In this document: piece by piece, positions 1 through 6,228 of the stretch
How positions within the stretch are numbered: position 1 is the stretch's first letter
Layout: each line of letters opens with the position of its first letter
Source of the DNA: Clostridiales bacterium
Lineage (GTDB): Bacteria; Bacillota; Clostridia; TANB77; CAG-508
NCBI GenBank assembly: GCA_003518755.1
Contig: DOYA01000043.1
Coordinates: 645-13,150 of the forward strand
Length of the DNA stretch: 12,506 nucleotides
Direction: 5' to 3'
Notes under the pieces: model-generated
Database searches by the model: none
What the model saw: the letters and a program-made list of their open reading frames with translations, nothing else
What the model was told of the DNA's origin: nothing
Made by a program: the position numbers and the translations under genes

Positions 1-491
1 TATATTATTCTCATAAAACTAATCATCTTATATGATTAAAACTTTATTTTACAATTACAAATATCTTGATATTATAATACTTATATTGAATTATTATAAG
101 ATTTTTATACATATTTATTATAATAATATGTAATTTTAAATGATTTATATAAATCCATGTAATTATTGCAGCAACTTGGATTTAGTTCAAAAATCGCTAA
201 AATAACGACGCACGAGAATCGATTTTAAGCCGTTTTTAAAAATTAGTCATATAGTTTGTTGTCTAAAAAATAAGGCTATTTTAAGACGAATCGCTAAAAT
301 CGTTTTTAAGGCGTTTTTTTATTTAAGTAATATAAGTTGTTGTTTAAAATATAAGAACTAATATAAGAATATAAATATAATGAATAAAAATTATAATAAT
401 GAATACTAAATATAGTATAAATAAAAAAATAGCCGTTATACTGAAAATGGATAAAATGAATTTAAATTATAAGAAAAATAACTAAATAAAA
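1..491. other. Non-coding A+T-rich stretch before the first gene
   Basis: No open frame with a credible ribosome binding site was found here on either strand; the few ATG codons open frames of about a dozen codons. The stretch contains the degenerate direct repeats listed separately (192-355) and otherwise simple A/T-rich sequence. It could be the end of an upstream gene's intergenic region or eroded mobile-element DNA; the sequence does not decide. Confidence 0.6.
192..355. repeat. Degenerate direct repeats, iteron-like
   Basis: The 12-mer AATCGCTAAAAT occurs at 192-203 and again at 289-300. The motif TTTTAAGnCG occurs three times, at 223-232, 279-288 and 304-313. Two 54-bp blocks, 221-274 and 302-355, align over their length with roughly three-quarters identity by eye and both end in a GTTGT-(C/T)TAAAA-(A/T)ATAAG pattern. 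The CpG-containing words stand out against the A+T-rich surroundings. They could be protein-binding sites, a relic of a duplicated intergenic segment, or an element end. No function can be assigned. Confidence 0.55.
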
Positions 492-524
492 GATACTATT
501 AAGAGCTTATAAGCAAGTAGTATC
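492..524 (+). other. Hairpin with nested palindrome
   Basis: GATACTA at 492-498 pairs with TAGTATC at 518-524, extendable by a T-G and a T-A pair. The loop contains the perfect palindrome GCTTATAAGC (505-514). No T-run follows, so it is not a terminator. It is the first of four hairpins in the leader before the CHAP gene. Confidence 0.4.
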
Positions 525-536
525 AAGACTTGAAGG

Positions 537-557
537 GAATACCTGAACCAGGTATTC
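537..557 (+). other. Perfect 9-bp hairpin
   Basis: GAATACCTG (537-545) and CAGGTATTC (549-557) form a perfect 9-bp stem with a 3-nt loop. The downstream T content is modest and interrupted, so it is a poor terminator. The 5' arm region (533-541) could alternatively pair with 571-579, an arrangement that permits two mutually exclusive RNA structures, but this is only a pairing possibility. Confidence 0.45.
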
Positions 558-610
558 TATATTTTACTCCTATTCCTTTTTGCACAAAACTTTTATAGTA
601 CGAGATTTTT

Positions 611-644
611 TGACCACCTTTTTTATGGGGAAGGTCATTTTTTT
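611..644 (+). terminator. Rho-independent terminator-like hairpin
   Basis: TGACC (611-615) can pair with GGTCA (633-637), or ACCTT (616-620) with AAGGT (631-635). Seven T residues follow at 638-644. The stem is short, so efficiency is uncertain, but the T-run is typical. Confidence 0.55.
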
Positions 645-677
645 ATGTAGTTATTGAAATAATATCTAGCATTAACG

Positions 678-709
678 AGAGTTGATAATTTAGTTTATCA
701 GCTCTTTTT
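678..709 (+). terminator. Terminator or attenuator immediately before the CHAP gene
   Basis: Bases 678-688 pair with 695-705 in an 11-bp stem containing one G-U pair, with a 6-nt loop and the run TTTTT at 705-709. The SD site of the next gene begins only 14 nt later, leaving no room for a promoter between them. Transcripts of the downstream gene must therefore read through this structure, so it acts either as an attenuator or as the terminator of a neighbour that has been lost. Confidence 0.6.
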
Positions 710-723
710 GTTTCCAATCAAGA

Positions 724-730
724 AAGGAAG
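724..730 (+). promoter_or_regulatory. Ribosome binding site deciding the TTG start at 739
   Basis: AAGGAAG at 724-730 lies 8 nt before TTG 739. It overlaps the alternative GTG codon at 730, which therefore cannot use it. Confidence 0.6.
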
Positions 731-738
731 TGGTTACA

Positions 739-1851
739 TTGAAAGATGAAGAAACCATTAAAGCAGTAATTAGAGCAATACGAGCAATTATTGCTGCAAC
801 AAAAGCATTGATAGTGTTTTTATTAGCAGGAGGTTGGATTGCTGCTTTAATAGTTATAGTTATTTGTATGATTGGATTATTAGTAAGTTCTATATTTGGA
901 ATATTCTTCTCTGGAGAAGATATGGGGGATGGCTCAAAAAGTATGACATCAGTTATTAGTGAATTAAATCAAGAATTTATGGGAAAGATTACTCAAATTC
1001 AAAATGATAATCCTTATGAAGAATATGATATAGAAGGTGCAAGAGCTAGTTGGAAAGATATACTTGCAGTTTATGTTGCAAAATATAGTAATGGTGACTA
1101 TAAAACTGAAATGATGTCATTAGATGAAAACAAGATAAATCAATTAAAGCAAATATTTTGGGATATGAATGAAGTCTCCTTTACAAAAGATGTTGAAACA
1201 GAAGAAAAAATAATTTTGCATTTGACTTGGACAGAGTACAAAACAATAGAGCATGTTAAACTACATATAAAAATTAATAGCAAGACAGCTTTGCAAATGG
1301 CAGACCAATATAACTTTAGTGTAACACAAAAAGAACAATTAAATGATTTATTAAAAGACGAATATCTCGCAATGTGGAGTCAAGTTATATATGGTACTTC
1401 TGGTAATAGTGATATTGTTGCAGTTGCTCAAAGTCAAATTGGAAATGTAGGAGGACAACCTTATTGGTCTTGGTATGGTTTTAATTCAAGAGTAGAATGG
1501 TGTGCAACTTTTGTAAGTTGGTGTGCTAATGAATGTGGGTATATAGAAAAAGGTATTATTCCAAAATTTGCGGCTTGTAATGATGGCATAAGTTGGTTTA
1601 AAGATAAAGAACAATGGCAAGATAGAAGTGAAAGCTATTATCCAATAATTGGAGATATTATTTTCTTTGACTGGTATGACGATAATGGAAATCAAGATGG
1701 AAGTTCAGATCATGTTGGAATAGTAACTCGTACAGATATAACTAATAAGACTGTCTATACAATTGAAGGCAATTCAAGTAATAAATGTCAGCCAAGAATG
1801 TATTCGTTAGATGATGTACAAATTATGGGATATGGTACTCCCAAATATTAG
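739..1851 (+). CDS. Membrane-anchored CHAP-domain peptidoglycan hydrolase of conjugative-element type
   Basis: The 370-residue product (from TTG 739) has a short basic N-terminus, a hydrophobic segment at about 22-57 with the Gly-Gly-Trp-Ile-Ala core and Gly-Ile-Phe-Phe-Ser boundary seen in CD1107-like proteins of Tn1549/CTn elements, a middle domain of about 65-215, and a C-terminal CHAP amidase/endopeptidase domain of about 222-370. Candidate catalytic residues are Cys255 (in EWCATFVSWC), His325 (in SSDHVGIV) and Asn345 (in EGNSSN). Such proteins cut peptidoglycan at the conjugation channel. As I recall the family, full-length members carry a longer charged N-terminal region, which is missing here. 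A GTG at 730 is in frame, but the SD site fits TTG 739. No VirB4/VirD4/relaxase gene is in the window, so the gene may be a remnant or the edge of an element. Domain call firm, transfer role inferred. Confidence 0.85.
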   Translation: MKDEETIKAVIRAIRAIIAATKALIVFLLAGGWIAALIVIVICMIGLLVSSIFGIFFSGEDMGDGSKSMTSVISELNQEFMGKITQIQNDNPYEEYDIEGARASWKDILAVYVAKYSNGDYKTEMMSLDENKINQLKQIFWDMNEVSFTKDVETEEKIILHLTWTEYKTIEHVKLHIKINSKTALQMADQYNFSVTQKEQLNDLLKDEYLAMWSQVIYGTSGNSDIVAVAQSQIGNVGGQPYWSWYGFNSRVEWCATFVSWCANECGYIEKGIIPKFAACNDGISWFKDKEQWQDRSESYYPIIGDIIFFDWYDDNGNQDGSSDHVGIVTRTDITNKTVYTIEGNSSNKCQPRMYSLDDVQIMGYGTPKY

Positions 1852-1900
1852 TTGCAAAATATGTAGATTTATAGTATAAATAGAATTGAGGTTGATACTT

Positions 1901-2083
1901 ATGAAATTAAAAAGATTTGAAGTAGTAGAATTATTAAATGGTAACAAAGCTACCATATTAGATACAAATAATAATCAATATTATGCAGAAATAGTAAACG
2001 ATAAAGGTATAACTATTGATAATAGAACAATTACAGAAGATGAGATTAAAAAAGTATTGGTATATAAGGATAAAATAAGATAA
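1901..2083 (+). CDS. Small hypothetical protein, possibly SH3-like (DUF4926-like)
   Basis: This gene encodes 60 residues from ATG 1901, preceded by GAGG (1888-1891) with 9-nt spacing; a TTG at 1886 in the same frame has no SD site. The sequence has a beta-rich pattern: FEVVELLNGNKATIL, then YYAEIVNDKGITID and an ITEDEIKKV end. This resembles small barrel proteins of the DUF4926 kind, in which a Val-Glu-Leu strand is followed by a Gly-rich turn and a second strand. It has no signal peptide or membrane segment. It lies 49 nt after the CHAP gene and before a strong terminator, so both are probably on one transcript. Function unknown; family assignment is from pattern only. Confidence 0.6.
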   Translation: MKLKRFEVVELLNGNKATILDTNNNQYYAEIVNDKGITIDNRTITEDEIKKVLVYKDKIR

Positions 2084-2090
2084 GATAATT

Positions 2091-2137
2091 AATTCCAGGT
2101 ATGAACAAGTAATTGTTTGTGCCTGGAATTTTTTTTA
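2091..2137 (+). terminator. Strong Rho-independent terminator
   Basis: AATTCCAGG (2091-2099) pairs perfectly with CCTGGAATT (2122-2130), and pairing continues inward through AACAA/TTGTT with a few wobble pairs to a GTAA loop, giving a stem of about 18 bp. T-run at 2129-2137. It separates the CHAP unit from the sigma-factor unit. Confidence 0.85.
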
Positions 2138-2242
2138 TTTTATAAAATATGATAAAATGATAAAAAAATGCAATTTATTAAAACTTTTTCATTTTTGAAT
2201 TGTATAAATAGTAGAAAAAGAAATACAAATATATTTGTAAGA

Positions 2243-2248
2243 AAGGAG
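2243..2248 (+). promoter_or_regulatory. Ribosome binding site deciding the TTG start at 2255
   Basis: AAGGAG, 6 nt before TTG 2255. The upstream in-frame ATG at 2168 has no SD site, only an A-run. Confidence 0.65.
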
Positions 2249-2254
2249 CAAGTT

Positions 2255-2800
2255 TTGGAAGAAGATAAGTATTTATATAATAATTTCCTAAAAGGCGATA
2301 TGGATTCTTTTAAATGTTTAATCCTAAAATATAAGAATAATTTAATATATTTCTTACTTAAATATGTAAAAGATATACAAATTGCTGAAGATATTTCACA
2401 AGATGTATTTGTTTATATTTTAGTTAATAAGAAAAAGTATAATTTCAAGTATTCTTTTAAAACATATTTGTTTTTGATAGGTAAATCAAGAGCATTAAAT
2501 TATCTTAAAAGAGAAAAAAAGAAACTTGAAATAATAGAAAATATGAAAATAGATGTTGAGCCTTCTTTAGAAAATTACATATTCAAAAATGAAGCAAGCG
2601 AAAGGTTATTAGAAGAACTAAAAAATCTCAAACCAGAATATAGAGATGTAATTTACTTAACTAATTTTGAAAGTTTATCATATAGAGAAGCAGGAAAAAT
2701 ATTAGGCAAGAATGAGAAACAAATTAAAACACTTCTTTATAATGCAAAACAAACATTAAAAAATAATTTAGAAAGGAAGGGATTTAGATATGAAGAATGA
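2255..2800 (+). CDS. ECF-type (group 4) RNA polymerase sigma factor
   Basis: This 181-residue protein has the two-domain layout of sigma-70 family ECF factors. Region 2 spans about 5-88 and includes IAEDISQDVFVYIL, the region 2.2 helix that binds the beta' clamp, followed by a basic helix (NYLKREKKK). A linker of about 89-113 leads to region 4 at about 116-176, with PEYRDVIYL and a helix-turn-helix SLSYREAGKILGKNEKQIKTLLYNAKQTL. The frame is open upstream to ATG 2168, but those 29 residues do not resemble a sigma N-terminus and lack an SD site; TTG 2255 gives the usual ECF length. The stop overlaps the next gene by 11 nt, suggesting translational coupling with its membrane partner. By analogy it is held inactive at the membrane and released by an envelope signal. 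No clear ECF -35/-10 could be fixed upstream. Confidence 0.9.
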   Translation: MEEDKYLYNNFLKGDMDSFKCLILKYKNNLIYFLLKYVKDIQIAEDISQDVFVYILVNKKKYNFKYSFKTYLFLIGKSRALNYLKREKKKLEIIENMKIDVEPSLENYIFKNEASERLLEELKNLKPEYRDVIYLTNFESLSYREAGKILGKNEKQIKTLLYNAKQTLKNNLERKGFRYEE

Positions 2801-3893
2801 TGAACAATATGTAAATGAAATTTTTCAAAAGTATAATGAAATACAAAATACTAAAGAAGAAAAATTATATAAGAAAAACATTATTATTTCTCCAGTAAAT
2901 GCCTTCTTTAGAACAGCCACAATAATCTTATCATGGATTGCATTAACAGGTTGTGTAGCTTATGCTACAAGCTATGTTATTGATAAAGTTTTTAAAGAAC
3001 CTGAAATGATGTCTTATCAAGAATCTATTAGTATAAATGAAGAAGAAAAGAAAGAATTAATTAGTGAAGATCAAGCTAAAGAATTTGCAGTTAAAGAATT
3101 AAACGATAAATTTAATAAACAACCTGGAAATATTACAAAAACAGAATTAAGAAAAGATTATATATCATACGAACCAAGATGGATTATATACTATGATAAT
3201 AATATGGGGGTAGAATTGAATGCTCTTACAGGAGAAATAAAGTCATTAACTGACTTTTCAATTGATGATACTAAAGTTGCATCTAAATTATCTAAAGAAC
3301 AAGCTAAAGAGGTAGCAACTGAATTATATAATTCATTAGGTTATGAAGGAAAATATGAATTAGTTGATTTCAAATCAAATAATATATCAGAAGATGCTAA
3401 TTTATATTCTGCAGATTTTAGTAAAATATATAATGGAATAACTAATCCATATCAAACAATAAGAATAACTTATATTCCTGAAGAAAAGCAAATTGTAACA
3501 TTTAATTGGTTTAATTATGATTTTGATAATAATGAACAAATTATTACTAAAGAACAAGCAATAGAAATAGCTACAAATAAAGAAAAAGAGTTGGATAATG
3601 GTAAATTCAAAGTATCTAGTGTAGACGCAAAACTAGAAATTGTTAAAATGAATGAGTATTTATATAGTCAAGAAAATCCAATAAATAATACACAAAGTGA
3701 AACTAAAATTTCAGAATCAACTAAAGTTGTAAAAATAAAAGATGAAAATGATTATGAAGTTTATGTAGTAGAGCCAAGAACAAGATTTGCTTGGAATGTT
3801 CAAATAAAATATGAATCAGATTTTGATACAATGGTTTCATACTATGTTGATACAACTACTGGAGAATTAATTGGAGGTTCAAGTACAAAATAA
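2790..3893 (+). CDS. Membrane protein with PepSY/YcdB-like repeats, probable anti-sigma factor
   Basis: The 367-residue product has a cytoplasmic N-terminal segment (1-38), one transmembrane helix (about 41-64) and a long extracellular part. The latter shows three spaced copies of a (I/L)(S/T)xx-QAxxxA motif at about 91, 167 and 252, each starting a PepSY-like alpha/beta unit, and a closing YYVDTTTGELIGG strand-turn of the type ending YcdB/YcdC and PepSY domains. The SD GGAAGGG (2775-2781) sits 8 nt before ATG 2790, inside the sigma gene. Position, overlap and topology make it the likely anti-sigma partner. The short cytoplasmic segment lacks a visible zinc-binding HxxxCxxC motif, so sigma binding would be by a non-ZAS domain. 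PepSY domains are generally extracytoplasmic regulatory or inhibitory modules; the ligand is unknown. Confidence 0.75.
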   Translation: MKNDEQYVNEIFQKYNEIQNTKEEKLYKKNIIISPVNAFFRTATIILSWIALTGCVAYATSYVIDKVFKEPEMMSYQESISINEEEKKELISEDQAKEFAVKELNDKFNKQPGNITKTELRKDYISYEPRWIIYYDNNMGVELNALTGEIKSLTDFSIDDTKVASKLSKEQAKEVATELYNSLGYEGKYELVDFKSNNISEDANLYSADFSKIYNGITNPYQTIRITYIPEEKQIVTFNWFNYDFDNNEQIITKEQAIEIATNKEKELDNGKFKVSSVDAKLEIVKMNEYLYSQENPINNTQSETKISESTKVVKIKDENDYEVYVVEPRTRFAWNVQIKYESDFDTMVSYYVDTTTGELIGGSSTK

Positions 3894-3917
3894 AAAAAGA
3901 AAAGAGGTTTGATAATA

Positions 3918-4574
3918 ATGAATAAAAAAATAGTATGCTTAATTGCTATTGCAGTTGCAATAATAATTGGAATAAGTATAGGTATAATTAATAATAGTAA
4001 TAAGATAGAAAATGGTAAATCTACTGAAAATTTTGCTAAAATGAATGAAGTAGAGAACAATGTAATCTCAACTAACAAAATTCCTGAACAGGTAAATAAT
4101 GTTGTAGATAATGAAAATACTACAACAATAGATGAAACTAACAATTCAATTAAAGACACAAATACAACTAATTCAAGCGAAGATAAAACAAACAATAGCA
4201 AACCTGTGACTTCTAAAGATGTTAAGGAAACACCTAAAGAAAATACTGCATCTAGTGTTTTAAAAGAAACTACTCCTGATTTATCAGGACAAGTAAGTGT
4301 TGTGCCTTACGTAATGTCTGAAGATGAAATAAAAGAAGTAAATAGTGGTAATTCACATACATTTATTGGTACTGTTACAAACATAAATGATGTAGCTGTT
4401 ATTATCAAACCTGATGAAGGTTATGATGGTGTAAGTGGAAATCAAATAACATTAGTCAAATCTGAATATGGAGCAGGTCTTAATGTCAATGACAGAGTGG
4501 AAATTACTTTTACAGGACAAGTAACAAAAACATATCCTGGAAACATTCATGTAGTTGCAATCAAGAAAATTTAA
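3918..4574 (+). CDS. Membrane-anchored YobA-like (DUF3221-like) OB-fold protein
   Basis: The 218-residue product starts at ATG 3918 (AGAGG at 3903-3907, 10-nt spacing; the TTG at 3909 is too close to it). A signal anchor at about 5-24 has no lipobox. It is followed by a low-complexity Asn/Thr/Glu/Lys linker (about 27-125) typical of surface proteins spanning the wall, then a C-terminal domain (about 145-218) with strand pattern HTFIGTVTNINDVAVIIKPD and VNDRVEITFTGQVTKTYPGNI. This matches the small OB-like extracytoplasmic domain of YobA/DUF3221 proteins by pattern. It lies 24 nt after the putative anti-sigma gene and before a terminator, so sigma factor, anti-sigma and this protein probably form one unit, with this protein a target or an accessory sensor. 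Role inferred. Confidence 0.65.
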   Translation: MNKKIVCLIAIAVAIIIGISIGIINNSNKIENGKSTENFAKMNEVENNVISTNKIPEQVNNVVDNENTTTIDETNNSIKDTNTTNSSEDKTNNSKPVTSKDVKETPKENTASSVLKETTPDLSGQVSVVPYVMSEDEIKEVNSGNSHTFIGTVTNINDVAVIIKPDEGYDGVSGNQITLVKSEYGAGLNVNDRVEITFTGQVTKTYPGNIHVVAIKKI

Positions 4575-4583
4575 AAATTTCAT

Positions 4584-4617
4584 TCGCTAATCATAAAAGA
4601 TTAGCGATAATTTTTTT
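4584..4617 (+). terminator. Rho-independent terminator of the sigma-factor unit
   Basis: TCGCTAATC (4584-4592) pairs perfectly with GATTAGCGA (4599-4607) around a 6-nt loop, with seven T at 4611-4617. Confidence 0.88.
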
Positions 4618-4637
4618 ATCAAATTTTACCTAAATCA

Positions 4638-4666
4638 AAGACAAAAAAAGGAAAATGTGATATGAT
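4638..4666 (+). promoter_or_regulatory. SigA-type promoter with extended -10 for the anchored-protein operon
   Basis: -10 TATGAT (4661-4666) with the TGn extension at 4658-4660. The -35 candidate AAGACA (4638-4643) is 17 bp upstream and matches 4 of 6 consensus bases. It lies between the previous terminator and the next SD site, the position expected for the start of a new unit. Confidence 0.65.
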
Positions 4667-4684
4667 AGAATAGAAATTTTTATG

Positions 4685-4689
4685 AGGAG
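4685..4689 (+). promoter_or_regulatory. Ribosome binding site deciding the TTG start at 4700
   Basis: AGGAG, 10 nt before TTG 4700. The ATG at 4682 would overlap this site and has no SD site of its own; it would also lie only about 9 nt after the expected transcript start. Confidence 0.5.
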
Positions 4690-4699
4690 ATGTTTCAAG

Positions 4700-4960
4700 T
4701 TGGTTAAACAATTATGCACTATGTTATTAGACAGCAAAATGGCTGAAAACGAAAATTTCATAAGATTTACTTTCTACGAATTAAGAGTAAAAAACAATTT
4801 GTCTGAAAAGCAAACAGATGAATTTTTAAGATTATGCATGACATATTTAGAAAATAAAGGTTATGAAGTGTATGTAGGTAATACAAGATATAGTTATAAT
4901 AATGCAACTCAAAATGTCCAACCAAATGAATTATTGATTGCTTTTAAGAATGATAAATAA
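4700..4960 (+). CDS. Hypothetical 86-residue cytoplasmic protein
   Basis: Unrecognised. From TTG 4700 it encodes 86 residues with no signal peptide or membrane segment. It has a first helix around TMLLDSKMAENENFIRF, a helix with NLSEKQTDEFLRLCMTYLENKG, then the strand-rich stretch YEVYVGNTRYSYNN and a final LLIAFKN strand. It is the first gene after a good promoter and 12 nt before the next gene, so it leads the operon. The two central helices could be a binding module, but no catalytic motif is seen. ATG 4682 would add six residues. Confidence 0.55.
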   Translation: MVKQLCTMLLDSKMAENENFIRFTFYELRVKNNLSEKQTDEFLRLCMTYLENKGYEVYVGNTRYSYNNATQNVQPNELLIAFKNDK

Positions 4961-4972
4961 GGGTGGTTTAAT

Positions 4973-5160
4973 ATGGATAAAAAAAGAGTATATGGTCAAA
5001 TTGGATTGGGTAGATTACTTGATATTAGTGTTTATTTAGATAATTTGCTTGTTTATGACGGAATGATTGAAGATGCTCCTAAAGAAATAAAGAAAAAAAA
5101 TATTCAGAAATAGAGGTTCATGGGAATGTAATATATAAAGCATATACCGATTTACAATAA
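4973..5160 (+). CDS. Small protein split by a frame change on a run of eight A
   Basis: ATG 4973 (SD-like GGGTGG at 4961-4966) opens 46 codons ending with TAG at 5111-5113. At the A-run 5093-5100 the coding-like sequence clearly moves to the -1 frame. That frame reads YSEIEVHGNVIYKAYTDLQ from 5101 and stops with TAA at 5158-5160. Joined, the product is about 62 residues: a strand-rich RLLDISVYLDNLLVYDGM half, an EDAPKEIKKKK helix and the YSEIEVHGN tail, with no membrane segment. A -1 slip on A AAA AAA would produce it; so would one A lost by mutation or by sequencing error. If the frame is not restored, the product is a truncated 46-mer. I recall similar small clostridial hypotheticals continuing past this point, but cannot name a family. 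Confidence 0.55.
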
Positions 5161-5181
5161 TAAAGAAATATGTTTTATAAT
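5151..5181 (+). promoter_or_regulatory. Possible secondary promoter inside the operon
   Basis: TTTACA (5151-5156, 5 of 6 to consensus) and TATAAT (5176-5181, 6 of 6) are 19 bp apart, longer than the ideal 17. It would start transcripts about 15 nt before the SD of the gene at 5211. In such A+T-rich DNA chance matches are common. Confidence 0.35.
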
Positions 5182-5210
5182 TTTAAATTAATTATATTGA
5201 GGGATTTTAT

Positions 5211-5678
5211 ATGAATAGTTTAAATAAAAATTTTAAAATTGCATTTATTATAGCCTTAATTTTAATACCAATATGCATTTTTCTTTCTTTTATTTATGCT
5301 CTAAAAGGGCAATATTATTTAAAAGTAACTAGTAAAAATGAAGACTATATTGTAAAAATGCTTGGAGAAAATCAAGATATTTCAACAGACAAAAAAATAA
5401 ATAAAATCGGAAATATGCAAGGACTAGGAGACTGGGAATTATATATAGAATATGCTGATGGTAGTAAAGAAGAAGATACACTAGATGATGGAGATTTACA
5501 TGAATTATATATGTATATCAAACAAAATGGCAAACTAGGAGGAACAAAAAAAACAATAGTAGATTATACATTTATAACATCTGTAGGAATTGTAATTTTA
5601 TATAGTATTTATAAGATATGTATGCATGTAAATAAAAAAACAGACGAAATAATTAAGAATAATAATAAACAAGTATAA
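5211..5678 (+). CDS. Hypothetical membrane protein, two transmembrane helices
   Basis: Unrecognised 155-residue protein with a GAGGG SD site 6 nt before ATG 5211. The N-terminus is followed by a membrane helix (about 10-30), an extracellular domain of about 85 residues (31-117) and a second helix (about 118-137) with a basic, Asn/Lys-rich cytoplasmic tail. The domain between the helices has a DWELYIEYADGSKEEDTLDDGDLHEL pattern, two strands then an acidic helix, reminiscent of small immunoglobulin-like or DUF-type surface domains, but no motif identifies it. It lies in a run of anchored proteins and 29 nt before the next gene. Topology is clear, function unknown. Confidence 0.65.
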   Translation: MNSLNKNFKIAFIIALILIPICIFLSFIYALKGQYYLKVTSKNEDYIVKMLGENQDISTDKKINKIGNMQGLGDWELYIEYADGSKEEDTLDDGDLHELYMYIKQNGKLGGTKKTIVDYTFITSVGIVILYSIYKICMHVNKKTDEIIKNNNKQV

Positions 5679-5707
5679 CATCATAAAGAAATTGGAGAAT
5701 TTAAAAT

Positions 5708-6145
5708 ATGAAATTTACAAGAAAGAAAATAATATTAGGTATAATATTTATATTTGCAATTGGTTTTATATGTTTGTTGATAAATAGAAATACTGGATTA
5801 AAAGCATTTGAAAAAGAAGTGTTAAACATTGAATTACCACAAAATATTGAAAAAATTGCTATGAAAAGTGGAATTGGAGATTCTGGAGGAAATGGAGATT
5901 ATTCGACATATCGTGTTGTTTTTGTTGTGAAAACTGAAATGACAATAGATGAGTTGAAAAAAGAATTTGATAATAAAGAAATGACAACTTTAACTCATAA
6001 AGCATATAGTGGGTTGCCATTTGCTTATATTACTAAATGCGAAGGAAGTGTCTTTAAATCAAGTAGAGATTTTGTCCTAGAATTTGATGAATTAAAAGGA
6101 ATTAATGATTTTAGCAATTATTATTTCATAGAATTTATCAATTAA
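5708..6145 (+). CDS. Hypothetical membrane-anchored protein with a GNG loop
   Basis: Unrecognised 145-residue protein. GGAG precedes ATG 5708, and a basic N-terminus and one hydrophobic segment (about 8-25) anchor it, with the rest outside the cell. The pattern LELPQNIEKI followed by SGIGDSGGNGDYSTYRVVFVVKTEMTIDELKKEF recalls small lipoprotein-like proteins of Firmicutes in which an aliphatic strand, a Gly-Asn-Gly loop, a strand and an amphipathic helix follow in that order. I infer a common fold but cannot name it. Here the anchor lacks a lipobox Cys, so it is probably a signal anchor. Confidence 0.62.
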   Translation: MKFTRKKIILGIIFIFAIGFICLLINRNTGLKAFEKEVLNIELPQNIEKIAMKSGIGDSGGNGDYSTYRVVFVVKTEMTIDELKKEFDNKEMTTLTHKAYSGLPFAYITKCEGSVFKSSRDFVLEFDELKGINDFSNYYFIEFIN

Positions 6146-6228
6146 ATTATGGTATCTAGGGGAGAATTAGCAAAAAATACTTGTTCAAACTAATTATAAA
6201 TAGATTAAATGAAGAAAGAGGGATTGAA

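Noticed and set aside
492..557. Riboswitch in the leader of the CHAP gene
   Set aside because: Hairpins are present, but no conserved core of a known riboswitch class could be matched.
2168..2254. N-terminal extension of the sigma factor from ATG 2168
   Set aside because: The 29 extra residues do not resemble sigma region 1 or 2 and have no SD site, while TTG 2255 has AAGGAG 6 nt upstream.
3842..4201. Minus-strand open frame of 119 codons
   Set aside because: It is a hydrophobic mirror of the Asn/Thr-rich linker of the gene on the other strand and has no SD site or family match.
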